Below are positions 17,847 through 27,758 of a stretch of 64,000 nucleotides of DNA, in pieces. The translations under genes and the position numbers were made by a program. Source of the stretch: Aquisphaera insulae (GTDB lineage Bacteria; Planctomycetota; Planctomycetia; Isosphaerales; Isosphaeraceae); assembly GCF_011064615.1 (NCBI RefSeq), contig NZ_JAALJH010000032.1:27877-91876 (forward strand), written 5' to 3'. The notes under the pieces were generated by a model. That model saw nothing but the letters and a program-made list of their open reading frames with translations, did no database searches and had not been told where the DNA came from. Positions within the stretch are counted from its first letter, which is position 1. Each line of letters begins with the position of its first letter.

Positions 17847-17947
17847 GGGCCGGCTTCCGATAGGGGACTCCCCGGCCCGTTCCCAAGGCGGGACGCCGGA
17901 GAGCCCCGGGCTGGCGTGGTGGAAGAGACGAGGCGTCACGCCCCAGC

Positions 17948-19675
17948 TCACGGGCGAGGCGTCAGGGTCACCGAGCGGAGGTTCATGAGGCCGCTTGGGA
18001 CGGCCTTCGCGGGCTTGACCGCGACGACGGCATGACCCGCCTGGGGCAGCGTCAGGGTCCCGGCCTGGACGCGCGTGAAGTCGCCCCACCCCTTCGTCGG
18101 GGCCAGCGTGCCGGCGATGCACTGGTCGCCGACCGTCACGATGTAGTCGCTCGGCGAGCCGCCCGGCGGCAGCGCGTAGTCGAGGCTGACCGTGAAGGTC
18201 CCTGCCCGGGAGATGTCGACCGGCCATGAGACGGTCCCCTCGGCGGCCGTCCAGTAGCCGACGTCGGGCGGTTCGTTCTGGACCTGGACCCCGCCGACGA
18301 GGTCGGCGTCGGCCGCCTTCAGGGTCAGCGAGCCGTCGGCCGCCTGGGGGAACCGGACGACGATCGGCCGGATCCCGTCCAGCACGTCGAGGGCGATGAC
18401 CGAGTCGTCCGCGTCCGGCAGCGAGGCCGGCAGGGCGATCCTCAGGCCGTCGGCGGTGGATTCCGCGCTCAGCGTGGTGGCGGGCTCGGCCAGGAAGCGG
18501 GCGGAGCGGACCTCGTTGGACATCGGCACGACCAGCACGCCGCCGACCGGCCGGGCGAAGACGTGCAGGTAGAGCGTCTGGCCACGGCGGGTGCAACGGC
18601 CCCACGGCGTGGACCGGAACGGGCTCGCCGAGGTCCCGTAGATCGACTCGCCGTTCACCCTCATCCAGTCGCCCACCTTCGTCAGCCGCTCGACGCTCTC
18701 CGCCGGGATCACGCCCTCGGCCGTCGGGCCGACGTTGAGGAGGTAGTTGCCCCCCTTGCTGGCGCAGTCGACCAGGTTGTGGATGATCGTCGTCACCGAC
18801 TTCCAGTTGTGGTCATTCTTGTTGAAGCCCCAGTGGTCGTTGAGCGTCATGCACGACTCCCAATCCACGCCGGGGCCGAACCCGGTGGCCGGGATGGTCT
18901 GCTCCGGGGTGCCGTAGTCGCCGGTGCCGCCGCCGACCCGGTTGTTGATGATGAGCTGCGGGTCGAGCTTCCTCAGGTAGGCGTACATCGCCTTGCCGCG
19001 GGCCTCGGTCCACGGCTTCTCCCACTGGCCGTCGAACCACATGATGCCGGGGTGGTAGTTCTTGACGACCTCGGTCACCTGGCCGGTGAGGTAGTCGTTG
19101 AAGCGGTCCATGTCCGGCGTGCCGGTGGCCCGATCATTCCAGGCGCGGCGGAGCCCCCAGTCGGGATGGTGCCAGTCCATGATCGAGTGATACGTGCAGA
19201 AGCGGACCCCCTCGTCCTTGCAGGCCGCGGCCAGCTCCGCGAGCGGGTCGCGCCCGGACTTGCCGAACGGGGTGCTCTTGATGGACCAGTCGGTCAGGGC
19301 GGAGGGATAGATCGCGAAGCCGTCGTGGTGCTTCGAGGTGATGACCAGGTACTTCATCCCGGCCCGCTTCGCCAGGGCGGCCCATGCATGGGCGTCGAAC
19401 TTCACCGGGTTGAACTGGCCGGCGAACTTCTCGTATTCCGAGACGGGCATCTTCGATTCCTCGAGATACCACTCGGCGAACCCGGTCTGGTCCTTGAAGA
19501 CGCCGGCCGGGACGGCATAGACGCCCCAGTGGATGAACATGCCGAAGCGGGCGTCGCGGAACCAGGCCATCCGGGCGTCATGCTGGGCGGGGGTCTCGTC
19601 GATGAGCGGGGATTGGCCGGCCGCCGGGGCGGCGACGGCCAGCGCGAGCAGGAGGGAGAGCGAGGCGCGTTTCAT
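17948..19675 (-). CDS. Alpha-L-fucosidase (GH29), secreted
   Basis: 575 aa with a signal peptide (MKRASLSLLLALAVAAPAAG). GH29 landmarks are clear: RFGMFIHWGVYAVPAG, YLVITSKHHDGFAIYPS and WHHPDWG, with the nucleophile D215 in GIMWFDGQWEKPW. The C-terminal 240 residues are beta-rich and probably include a carbohydrate-binding domain. It removes terminal L-fucose from external glycans such as fucoidan or glycoproteins. The L-fucose isomerase gene lies upstream on the same strand (115 bp between them), so release and first catabolic step of fucose are probably co-expressed. Confidence 0.92.
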   Translation of the reverse strand: MKRASLSLLLALAVAAPAAGQSPLIDETPAQHDARMAWFRDARFGMFIHWGVYAVPAGVFKDQTGFAEWYLEESKMPVSEYEKFAGQFNPVKFDAHAWAALAKRAGMKYLVITSKHHDGFAIYPSALTDWSIKSTPFGKSGRDPLAELAAACKDEGVRFCTYHSIMDWHHPDWGLRRAWNDRATGTPDMDRFNDYLTGQVTEVVKNYHPGIMWFDGQWEKPWTEARGKAMYAYLRKLDPQLIINNRVGGGTGDYGTPEQTIPATGFGPGVDWESCMTLNDHWGFNKNDHNWKSVTTIIHNLVDCASKGGNYLLNVGPTAEGVIPAESVERLTKVGDWMRVNGESIYGTSASPFRSTPWGRCTRRGQTLYLHVFARPVGGVLVVPMSNEVRSARFLAEPATTLSAESTADGLRIALPASLPDADDSVIALDVLDGIRPIVVRFPQAADGSLTLKAADADLVGGVQVQNEPPDVGYWTAAEGTVSWPVDISRAGTFTVSLDYALPPGGSPSDYIVTVGDQCIAGTLAPTKGWGDFTRVQAGTLTLPQAGHAVVAVKPAKAVPSGLMNLRSVTLTPRP

Positions 19676-19790
19676 GGTAGGATCTCAAGGAAGGAGGGAG
19701 GGAGGGAGGGAGCGATCTCGCGGGCGGGATCGAGGCGAGCGGCCGGGCCCCCTTCGACGGTGCCGAGGGGGCCGGCCGCGAAGTTCCGCG

Positions 19791-21584
<1,794 letters not shown>

Positions 21585-21824
21585 CCTCTACAAGCTGGCT
21601 CGATCCACGCGAGGGCCGCGGCCGATCGCCGGGCCGGACTCCCTCGCACGTCCGCGCCCGATCCGCTCTCCCTTCCGTCTTACCCGGCGCGGGGGTCGAA
21701 GGCCAGCGAGCACCGGCCGGGGGAGCCCGGGCTCGACCTCGGGCGAGATGGACTTTCCCCGCGGGATCCGGCCCCTCCGAGGAGCGGCGGACCAGTGCTT
21801 TGTCGACACCAGGAATTCGGGTTG
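21585..21824. other. Upstream region of fucI, no gene supported
   Basis: This part of the 373-bp gap between the start of fucI and the membrane-protein gene holds no convincing frame. It should carry the fucI promoter, but no clear consensus was found. The rest of the gap is the composite repeat. Confidence 0.45.
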
Positions 21825-21945
21825 CAGGACAGACAGGAATGTCTGTCCCCCGGGTTTAAAGCCGGGCGAGTCGGTCATTTCGGAGGACAGGCATTCCTGC
21901 CTGTCCCGTAGCCAATCCGACATTTTGGCCGTGACAGAACACTAG
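21825..21945. repeat. Composite palindromic repeat, copy 2 (first copy near 5.45 kb)
   Basis: Same element order as the block at 5444-5560. There is a 9-bp-arm hairpin at about 21827-21848 (GGACAGACAGGAATGTCTGT plus CC), then CCCGGGTTTAAAGCCGGG, then the hairpin at 21885-21906 (GGACAGGC...GCCTGTCC), then AGCCAAT and GGCCGTGACA. The arms differ from copy 1 by compensating changes, which points to selection on structure. It sits at the 3' end of the 255-aa membrane-protein gene. Confidence 0.78.
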
Positions 21946-21957
21946 CCCCGCCCGGGT

Positions 21958-22725
21958 TCAATCGCCCGCCCTGTTCGGCCGCCCGAAGTCCTTGCTCATC
22001 AGGCTGACGGCCCCGGCCTTGGTCATGTGCTTGGTCGAGACCGCGATCGCGAGCATCTCGACCTCCGAAGCCGCCCGCAGGATCGAGTCGCCGGTCACGC
22101 CCCGCGCGTAGAGCGGCACCAGGTTGCCGATGACGGCGAGCATCTGGGTGCAGTAGAGGAGGTAGGTCTCGTCGATCGCCAACCGCGCATGGCCGGCGCC
22201 GAGCCGGGTCCGGTAGAGGTCCGGCGTGTAGTAGAGCTGAGTCAGGTCGATGACGTGGATGAACTCTCGCAGCTCCTCGATGAAGCCGAGGGCCTGTCGT
22301 CGCTTGAGGCGGAGCTCGAGGGTGACGCAGGACCAGAGGGCGCCCGCCGAGAGGATCACGAGATTGGTCCCGGCGCTGAAGGCGACGAACAGGTCGCCGA
22401 CGGTCTGGACGGACCATCGCGCCCGGATGTGCGAGGCGAGCAGCCCGAAGAGGATCAGCGCCGAGAAGACGGCCGCGGCCGAGAACGCCCTCACGGCGAG
22501 GATCGGCCGGCGGGCGGACCGGCCTCGCTCGACGGTGGCGACCGCGACCTTGACCAGCTCCCGGGCCAGCTCGGACAGGCTGCTGCTCGGCAATCGCTCG
22601 TTGATGTCGTCCGAGAGATGCCTCGCCGTCTCGATCAGCTTCTCCGAGTCGAGCCGATGCCTCGGCCTCTCGCCTGGTCTCGACCCGAGGTATGCAAGGT
22701 CTTCGACTTCCATTGCGGTTGCCAT
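21958..22725 (-). CDS. Unrecognised membrane protein with cytoplasmic helical ends
   Basis: 255 aa. Residues 1-70 are soluble and charged. Two hydrophobic segments follow (about 78-100, AFSAAAVFSALILFGLLAS, and about 108-132, VAFSAGTNLVILSAGALWS). The C-terminal half (LRLKRRQALGFIEELREFIH, then AIDETYLLYCTQMLAVIGNL) is helical with a possible weak third segment. I do not recognise the family. Neighbours give no hint: the composite repeat lies just past its stop, and a long palindrome lies upstream. It is probably an inner-membrane protein expressed as a single gene. Confidence 0.65.
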   Translation of the reverse strand: MATAMEVEDLAYLGSRPGERPRHRLDSEKLIETARHLSDDINERLPSSSLSELARELVKVAVATVERGRSARRPILAVRAFSAAAVFSALILFGLLASHIRARWSVQTVGDLFVAFSAGTNLVILSAGALWSCVTLELRLKRRQALGFIEELREFIHVIDLTQLYYTPDLYRTRLGAGHARLAIDETYLLYCTQMLAVIGNLVPLYARGVTGDSILRAASEVEMLAIAVSTKHMTKAGAVSLMSKDFGRPNRAGD

Positions 22726-22931
22726 CTCGCTGGGCTGTCGGCCCGTGAGCCGGTCGATCGGTCCGTGCGCCGAGGGCGGCCGCGACGAGCGGCGGCCTCG
22801 CCCCGACGCGATGAAAGTTAAGTATGGACTGCCCCACGGCCGGGATCTGGACGTGACGGTTTCTGTCGCGCCTGACGCGGCCCGCGATGCGGTTGGGAAC
22901 CAGGCCCCGGCGCGATCGGCAGCCCGTGCCA
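22726..22931. other. Intergenic region, no gene supported
   Basis: Part of a 424-bp gap between the membrane protein and the bicupin gene. No frame in it has both a start signal and protein-like composition. The rest of the gap is the palindrome at 22932-23007 and 140 bp of featureless sequence after it. Confidence 0.45.
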
Positions 22932-23007
22932 GGCTCGGCAGGAGCCTCGCCCTCCCATTCGGACGAGAGCCGCTCCGGACTCGGGAGGGCGAGGCTCCTG
23001 CCGAGCC
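22932..23007. repeat. Long perfect palindrome, family copy 2
   Basis: A 25-bp perfect stem (22932-22956 with 22983-23007) around a 26-nt loop. The arms (GGCTCGGCAGGAGCCTCGCC plus CTCCC) are the same as those at 11965-12039, while the loops differ. That is the pattern of a mobile or structurally selected repeat. It lies between the upstream flank of the membrane-protein gene and the stop of the bicupin gene, and could terminate the latter. Confidence 0.85.
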
Positions 23008-23149
23008 AGGCGCAGGCCGAGGCTTGCCGACAGGCCTCGTTCCCGCGCACCAATTCCTGAACAGAACGCCCGGGGCGTCCAGGCCAACTTTTCATCGCGC
23101 CAGCCTCGCCCCGACGAATCGGGATGCTCGACCGGGGCGGGCGATCGGT

Positions 23150-24355
23150 TCATCGATCCGGAGATCCGACCGGCCTGGCCGGAGCGGCATCGTCGTTCGG
23201 GGCGATGAACACGTCGCGCCTGGGGAACCTCTCGAAGAGCGATGCGGGCTTGCCGAAGTTGGTGGCGAGCACGTCGAGCGGATTCCCCGCGATCCATTCC
23301 GAGAGGTCGATCTTCGCGTAGACGCCCGCGTTGAGCCCGATCAGGACCCGGCAGGGTTTGGTCCCCACGTTCTCGAGCGAATGCCCGTACCCCTGGGGGA
23401 TGTAGCCGACATCACCCTTCGAGAGCCGCTCGGCCCGGTATCGCCCGTGCGAGCCGAACAGGGTGACGCTGAGCTCCCCCTCGATGACGTACTGCCACTC
23501 GTCGGCGGTCGGATGCCAGTGGAGCTCGCGGAGGCCACCCGGTTCCAGGTCGAAGACGACGCCGGTGATCGTCCGCGAGATCGGGAACGTGGTGGAGTCG
23601 ACGCGCCATTCGCGGCCCCCCTTGAAGACCCCGTTCGGCGGCCGCTTGAGCAGCTCGTACTTGTGGGTCAACGCCGGCGGCTTCCACCCCTGGAGCGGCC
23701 GGGCCGGTTCGGCCGGCGGGAGCTTCCCCCGGGCGAAGTAGACCTCCTCGGTCGGGAAGCCCTCGAAGGCCGATTCGGGGAGGCCGAAGTTCTTGGCGAG
23801 GAGCGGCCTGGGGACGTGGCCGATCCAGTCGCTGATGCTGAACGTGCCGAACTCGGAGAAGTAGCCGTTGTCGAAGATCAGGATGAAATGGCACGGCCGG
23901 TCCCCCAGGCATTCCAGCATGTGGCCATGGCCGCGGGGGAAGTACCAGACGTCGCCGGGATTGAAGTCGTTCGTCTCGGCCGCGCCGTCCGGGTCGATGA
24001 CCGTGGTCCGGACGCGCCCTTCGACGATGAAAGCCCACTCGGCGGCGGTGGCGTGCCAGTGGAGCTCGCGCATCGCCCCGGGCTCCAGCCGCATCGAGAC
24101 CCCGGCGATCCCCTTCGAGATCGGCAACTGCTCGACGGTCGCCTCCTTGCCGTAGCTGCCGCCGATGACCTTGCCCTCGGACTTCTCCAGCTCGAACTTG
24201 AAGGTCGGCAACTCCTTGCCCGCGAGCAGCGGGTCGGGCACGTTGTTCGAGAAGCTCTCGTCGCCGGCCTCGGCCGACCTCGAGCCCGCCAGGGGGACGG
24301 CCAGCGACCCGGCCGTGGCCGCCGTCAGGAAATTTCGTCGGTGTACGCCGCTCAT
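23150..24355 (-). CDS. Bicupin, oxalate-decarboxylase-like, Tat-exported
   Basis: 401 aa from the ATG at 24355, where MSGVHRRNFLTAATAGSLAV gives a twin-arginine signal; the frame is open further upstream without a signal. Two cupin domains repeat the same metal motif: ELHWHATAAEWAFIVEG with GHGHMLE, and ELHWHPTADEWQYVIEG with GYGHSLEN. This is the HxH...E...H Mn site of oxalate decarboxylase and oxidase relatives. It probably decarboxylates oxalate to formate in the periplasm. Formate could then feed the fdh-like locus at 44-47 kb, though that link is inference only. Confidence 0.88.
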   Translation of the reverse strand: MSGVHRRNFLTAATAGSLAVPLAGSRSAEAGDESFSNNVPDPLLAGKELPTFKFELEKSEGKVIGGSYGKEATVEQLPISKGIAGVSMRLEPGAMRELHWHATAAEWAFIVEGRVRTTVIDPDGAAETNDFNPGDVWYFPRGHGHMLECLGDRPCHFILIFDNGYFSEFGTFSISDWIGHVPRPLLAKNFGLPESAFEGFPTEEVYFARGKLPPAEPARPLQGWKPPALTHKYELLKRPPNGVFKGGREWRVDSTTFPISRTITGVVFDLEPGGLRELHWHPTADEWQYVIEGELSVTLFGSHGRYRAERLSKGDVGYIPQGYGHSLENVGTKPCRVLIGLNAGVYAKIDLSEWIAGNPLDVLATNFGKPASLFERFPRRDVFIAPNDDAAPARPVGSPDR

Positions 24356-24565
24356 GGGGGAATCTCCTGCTGATCCTGGATTTCCGCGGCAAGCCGGGCC
24401 GCGCCGCGCGTCGGCCGAAATCGATCGATCGCGGGCGGCCCTTCCAAACTGGGCGTGGGCACTGGACAGGGATCGCCCCCGCCGCCCGGTGCGGCGATGA
24501 CGGCCGATCCCCGGACACCATGGAACCATCGCCAGACCATACCCCGATTGGTCGCATCGGTCGAT

Positions 24566-26299
24566 TCAGGAGTAGACCTGGAATCGCAGCCAGAACAGGT
24601 CATTCGTCGAACGGCGGGCGCCGGTGAGGTCGTTGACCAGCACCGGCTGGCCGAAGATGGAGCGTTCCCAGTCGAAGTAGACCTTGACGAACTTGTTTAT
24701 GTACCAGTTGAATCCCAGGTCGGTCATGCCGGCGCGATCGGTCCAGAGCGTCCGGTCGGCGAGCCCCGCGTCGAGCACCCGGGGATCGAGGTCGAGCAGG
24801 CTGTATCGGGCCGAGAGTTCGAAGGTCCCCAGGCCGAATCGGCCGGGCCTCAGGTCGAACGGGCGGAGCGGCTCGACGAGGGTCCGGTCGCGGATCGTCT
24901 CGCCGGTGACGAGGTAGCCGGCCTGCACGAACCAGCCGCCGATCGGGATCCGGGTTGTGGGCCCGGCGGCGCTCGGCGCGTAACTCTCGTAGCCCCCTTG
25001 CCACGCCCCCAGGAGCGACAGCCCGCCGTGGTAGTACGCGACGTGCCCTTCCCACAGGACCCTGCCGCCTCGCTCCATGACCCCCGGATTGAAGGCCAGG
25101 AACGGGACCGTGGCCGCGTTGACGGCCCCGGCGTCGTCGACGCCCTGGGCCGAAGGGGCCGAGTTGGTCCTCAGGACGGCCGGCACGGCGGGCTGGTCCT
25201 GGAGCCCGCCGTCCACAGAGCCGCCGAAATGGAGGTCCCGGAGCGGATGTCCTTCCTCGCGGTTGTAGAAGGGCTTGAAGTTGACGAACGCCATGACGTC
25301 CTGGCGATCGTTGAAGGGACGGAACGAGTTCCTCTGGGTGTTGAACGTCCCCACGGCGTATTCGATCCGGTTCTCGAAGAGCGTGCCCCAACCCATCACG
25401 CCGAATCGGCGATTGCCCTCGTAGTTGTTGGCGAAGAGGGACCGTTCCGGCGCGAGCAGGTGCCAGACGTGGATGCGATAGAACTCGTAGGTGAACGGGG
25501 TCTTGTAACGCCCGATGCGGACCTGGAAGCGTGGGTCGTAATTGAAGTTGAGGTAGGCGTCGAGCAGGTTGACGCTGTCGAAGGTGTTCTGAAACGAGAA
25601 TTCATACTGGACCGGCCTGGTGAAGTGCCCTTCGAAGTAGACACGGGTCCGTGGATTGTAGATGCCGCTGCTGACCGGATGCTGGCCCTGCTGCTGGTAG
25701 AGACGAGCCTCGACCTGGGACATCGCGCGGATGCCCAACGTGGCCTCGTCGTCGTGCGTCGACCAGCGGAAGCCATCGTTATCGAAGTCATAGACGCCGG
25801 TGATCGGCCGCTTGCCGAGATGGCGATTCCCGATCTCCTGGGCCTTTCCGGTTGCGGTGGGATCGCCGCCGCCGGTCTTCGATCCCCCGCCCGCCGTCGG
25901 CGGGCTTCCGGCCCCGCCGCCCTCGGCCCCTCCCGGCGACTCGCGGTCGGTCGCCGATAGCTCCTCGGCGCCGACCAGTCGGTCCAGCCGGCTCGAAAGC
26001 TCGGCGTTGCGGCGAGCGAGCCCCGCGTTCTGGCCGGCGAGGTCCGCATTCTGACGCGCCAGGTCGTCGAATTTCTTGAGGAGAAGTGCGTTCGTCTCCT
26101 CCATCCTGCGGAGTCGCTCCGAGAGCGAGTCTCCTTCCCCGTTCGTGACGCGAGGAGGGGACGCCGGGCCGGCCGGAGGAGGGACCAGCGGCCCCTGGGC
26201 GGAGGCAAGCCCGGTGCCGACGAGCGCAATCCAGAGCCCGATCAACACACGATGGGAGCGATGGCCTCCTTGCCGAACGCCGTACATCCCGTCTCCCAT
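24566..26299 (-). CDS. Phosphate-selective porin (OprO/OprP family)
   Basis: 577 aa from the ATG at 26299, with AAGGA upstream; another in-frame ATG lies at 26287. A signal peptide (VLIGLWIALVGTGLASA) is followed by a coiled coil of heptads (about residues 55-105; LARQNADLAGQNAGLARRNA). The rest is a beta-barrel of alternating aromatic and polar residues: VYFEGHFTRPVQYEFSFQNT, RIGRYKTPFTYEF. The arrangement of coiled coil plus OprP-like barrel is common in planctomycetes. It would form an outer-membrane channel for phosphate or other anions. No pst or pho genes are nearby. Confidence 0.85.
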   Translation of the reverse strand: MGDGMYGVRQGGHRSHRVLIGLWIALVGTGLASAQGPLVPPPAGPASPPRVTNGEGDSLSERLRRMEETNALLLKKFDDLARQNADLAGQNAGLARRNAELSSRLDRLVGAEELSATDRESPGGAEGGGAGSPPTAGGGSKTGGGDPTATGKAQEIGNRHLGKRPITGVYDFDNDGFRWSTHDDEATLGIRAMSQVEARLYQQQGQHPVSSGIYNPRTRVYFEGHFTRPVQYEFSFQNTFDSVNLLDAYLNFNYDPRFQVRIGRYKTPFTYEFYRIHVWHLLAPERSLFANNYEGNRRFGVMGWGTLFENRIEYAVGTFNTQRNSFRPFNDRQDVMAFVNFKPFYNREEGHPLRDLHFGGSVDGGLQDQPAVPAVLRTNSAPSAQGVDDAGAVNAATVPFLAFNPGVMERGGRVLWEGHVAYYHGGLSLLGAWQGGYESYAPSAAGPTTRIPIGGWFVQAGYLVTGETIRDRTLVEPLRPFDLRPGRFGLGTFELSARYSLLDLDPRVLDAGLADRTLWTDRAGMTDLGFNWYINKFVKVYFDWERSIFGQPVLVNDLTGARRSTNDLFWLRFQVYS

Positions 26300-26589
26300 C
26301 CGATCCTTCGGGCAGTCGTCCACTCGGGAGCGACGATGCAATCGCTCCTCGTCATCAAGATCCTCCCACTTCCTCGCTCCCGGATGTCCGGGCGCCGAGC
26401 CGAAATCGCGCGCAGCATCCCATGGGTTATCGGAAGACGAGCGGGTCAACCTTGACGGTTTTGTCGGTCCCGCAGCCCGGCCGCGCCCTGGAGGTCGTCC
26501 TGTTCGCCCTGCTGGACGCGGCGGACGCATCCGGGATCTCGTCATTCCTCGATCCGGCCCCATGGGGTCGAAGGCGGATCGCCGGCTGA
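26300..26589. other. Upstream flank of the porin gene, no gene supported
   Basis: About 290 bp of sequence with no convincing frame on either strand. It should contain the porin promoter. The short stretch with moderate AT content at about 26425-26465 is the most promoter-like part, but no clear pair of hexamers was found. Confidence 0.4.
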
Positions 26590-26910
26590 TCTCGATGCCG
26601 AGCCTCGCGCCTGGGACGAGGCCTCACCAAGCGGCGGATAAGCGACGGGCACCGGGCCCAGCTCGGGGCCCACGTCCTGCTCATCGAGGAGGAATACGGC
26701 GTGCGGCCCCCGCACGGCTTCGTCGTGCTCGGCGACGGGTCGCGGGTCCGGGTCGAGAACACCGCCAAGCTCCGCTCGACGGTCCTGGCGATCGCCGACC
26801 AGATCAGGGAACACCGGCGGGAAATCGGCCGCGAAATCCCGGTCCGGCAACCGGCGGCCAAGTGCCGAGCATGCGGCCAGAGGCCGAATTGCGGGCAGGC
26901 CCGCGGGTAA
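26590..26910 (+). pseudogene. Cas4/Dna2-like nuclease remnant (C-terminal part only)
   Basis: In the frame ending at 26910 the sequence ISDGHRAQLGAHVLLIEEEY, GVRPPHGFVVLGDGSRVRVE and AAKCRACGQRPNCGQ matches the C-terminal third of Cas4-like PD-(D/E)XK nucleases, including the CxxC...C part of the iron-sulfur cluster site. A stop at 26587-26589 closes the frame upstream. No N-terminal Cys or nuclease motif (GxxD, ExK) could be found in any frame before it, so the gene is 5'-truncated and probably dead. No CRISPR array or other cas gene is present. Confidence 0.6.
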
Positions 26911-26919
26911 AGAAAAGAC

Positions 26920-26954
26920 TTGCCCCCAATCGTCGTCCATGCCAGAATTGGCAT
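26920..26954 (+). promoter_or_regulatory. Promoter and palindromic operator of the HigBA pair
   Basis: TTGCCC (26920-26925), a 17-bp spacer and CAGAAT (26943-26948) make a plausible promoter. A perfect 6-bp-arm palindrome, ATGCCAGAATTGGCAT at 26939-26954, covers the -10 element and ends 3 bp before the toxin ATG. HigA antitoxins bind such sites to repress their own operon. Confidence 0.5.
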
Positions 26955-26957
26955 ATT

Positions 26958-27470
26958 ATGAGTCGCGGACCGATCGAGGAATCAAAACCCGTCTTCTGGA
27001 TGGGATCCAGCCTGGAGGACCTGCGGGATTTCCCCGGCGAGGTCTGCGACATGATGGGCTTCGCCCTCTGGCAGGCCCAGGTCGGGAGGAAGCACCGGGA
27101 CGCGAAGGTCCTGAAGGGCTTCGGCGGGGCCGGAGTGCTCGAGGTGGTCGAGGACCACGACGGGGCCACGTACCGGGCGGTCTACACGGTCAAGTTCGCC
27201 GGTGCCATCTACGTGCTCCATGCCTTCCAGAAGAAATCGAAGCAGGGCATCAAGACGCCGCGGGCCGAGATGGACCTGATTCGGCGGAGGTTGAAGACGG
27301 CGGAGAAACATCATGAGGAAAGAAGAGCGGAAGAAGAGAGACGACGCTCCCGAGAGCATGAGGGAGTCGAGCGGGAACGTGTTCGCCGACCTGGGGCTCA
27401 AGAACCCCGAGGAACTCCTGGCGAAGGCCCATCTCGTGCAACGCATCGCCGACATCATCGCGGAGCGTAA
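26958..27470 (+). CDS. higB: HigB/RelE-superfamily toxin (phage Gp49-like, DUF891) with an extended C-terminus
   Basis: 170 aa. Residues 10-115 match the DUF891 toxin family: KPVFWMGSSLEDLRDFPGEV, KVLKGFGGAGVLEVVEDHDG, TYRAVYTVKFAGAIYVLHAF, QKKSKQGIKTP. These toxins are ribosome-dependent mRNA interferases. Usual length is about 110-120 aa. Here the frame runs about 50 residues further as a highly charged, Arg/Glu-rich tail (ERRAEEERRRSREHEG) that is read from the out-of-frame start of the antitoxin gene. The tail therefore overlaps higA by 158 bp, which is unusual. A small indel that removed an ancestral stop near 27314 is one explanation. Confidence 0.82.
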   Translation: MSRGPIEESKPVFWMGSSLEDLRDFPGEVCDMMGFALWQAQVGRKHRDAKVLKGFGGAGVLEVVEDHDGATYRAVYTVKFAGAIYVLHAFQKKSKQGIKTPRAEMDLIRRRLKTAEKHHEERRAEEERRRSREHEGVERERVRRPGAQEPRGTPGEGPSRATHRRHHRGA

Positions 27471-27666
27471 GCTCACGCAGATCCGGGCGGCGAAGCTCCT
27501 GGGGATCGACCAGCCCAAGGTGTCGGCCCTGCTCAAGGGCAAGCTCGAGGGCTTCTCGACCGACCGGCTCTTCCGGTTCTTGAACGCCCTGGGGAGCGAT
27601 GTGGAAATCGTGATCCGCCCCGCACGGGAGGACAGGGAGGCCGACACGCGGGTCGTCTCCGCGTAA
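27313..27666 (+). CDS. higA: HigA-type XRE antitoxin
   Basis: 117 aa. A helix-turn-helix of the HigA/XRE type occupies about residues 38-100: HLVQRIADIIAERKLTQIRA, AAKLLGIDQPKVSALLKGKL, and DRLFRFLNALGSDVEIVIRP. It neutralises the preceding toxin and represses the operon through the palindrome at 26939-26954. The order toxin-then-antitoxin is normal for higBA. The start lies deep inside the toxin frame (158-bp overlap); the N-terminal 30 residues are charged and not conserved-looking, so a later start is possible (the next in-frame ATG is at 27358). Confidence 0.83.
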   Translation: MRKEERKKRDDAPESMRESSGNVFADLGLKNPEELLAKAHLVQRIADIIAERKLTQIRAAKLLGIDQPKVSALLKGKLEGFSTDRLFRFLNALGSDVEIVIRPAREDREADTRVVSA

Positions 27667-27758
27667 GGAATTCATTTCGAGCTTGGAGGCGGGGCGGGGA
27701 TGTCGGTAGGCTTAACCCCGTACCGCGTGCTTGGACGCTTAAGAGCATCAAGAGAGAA

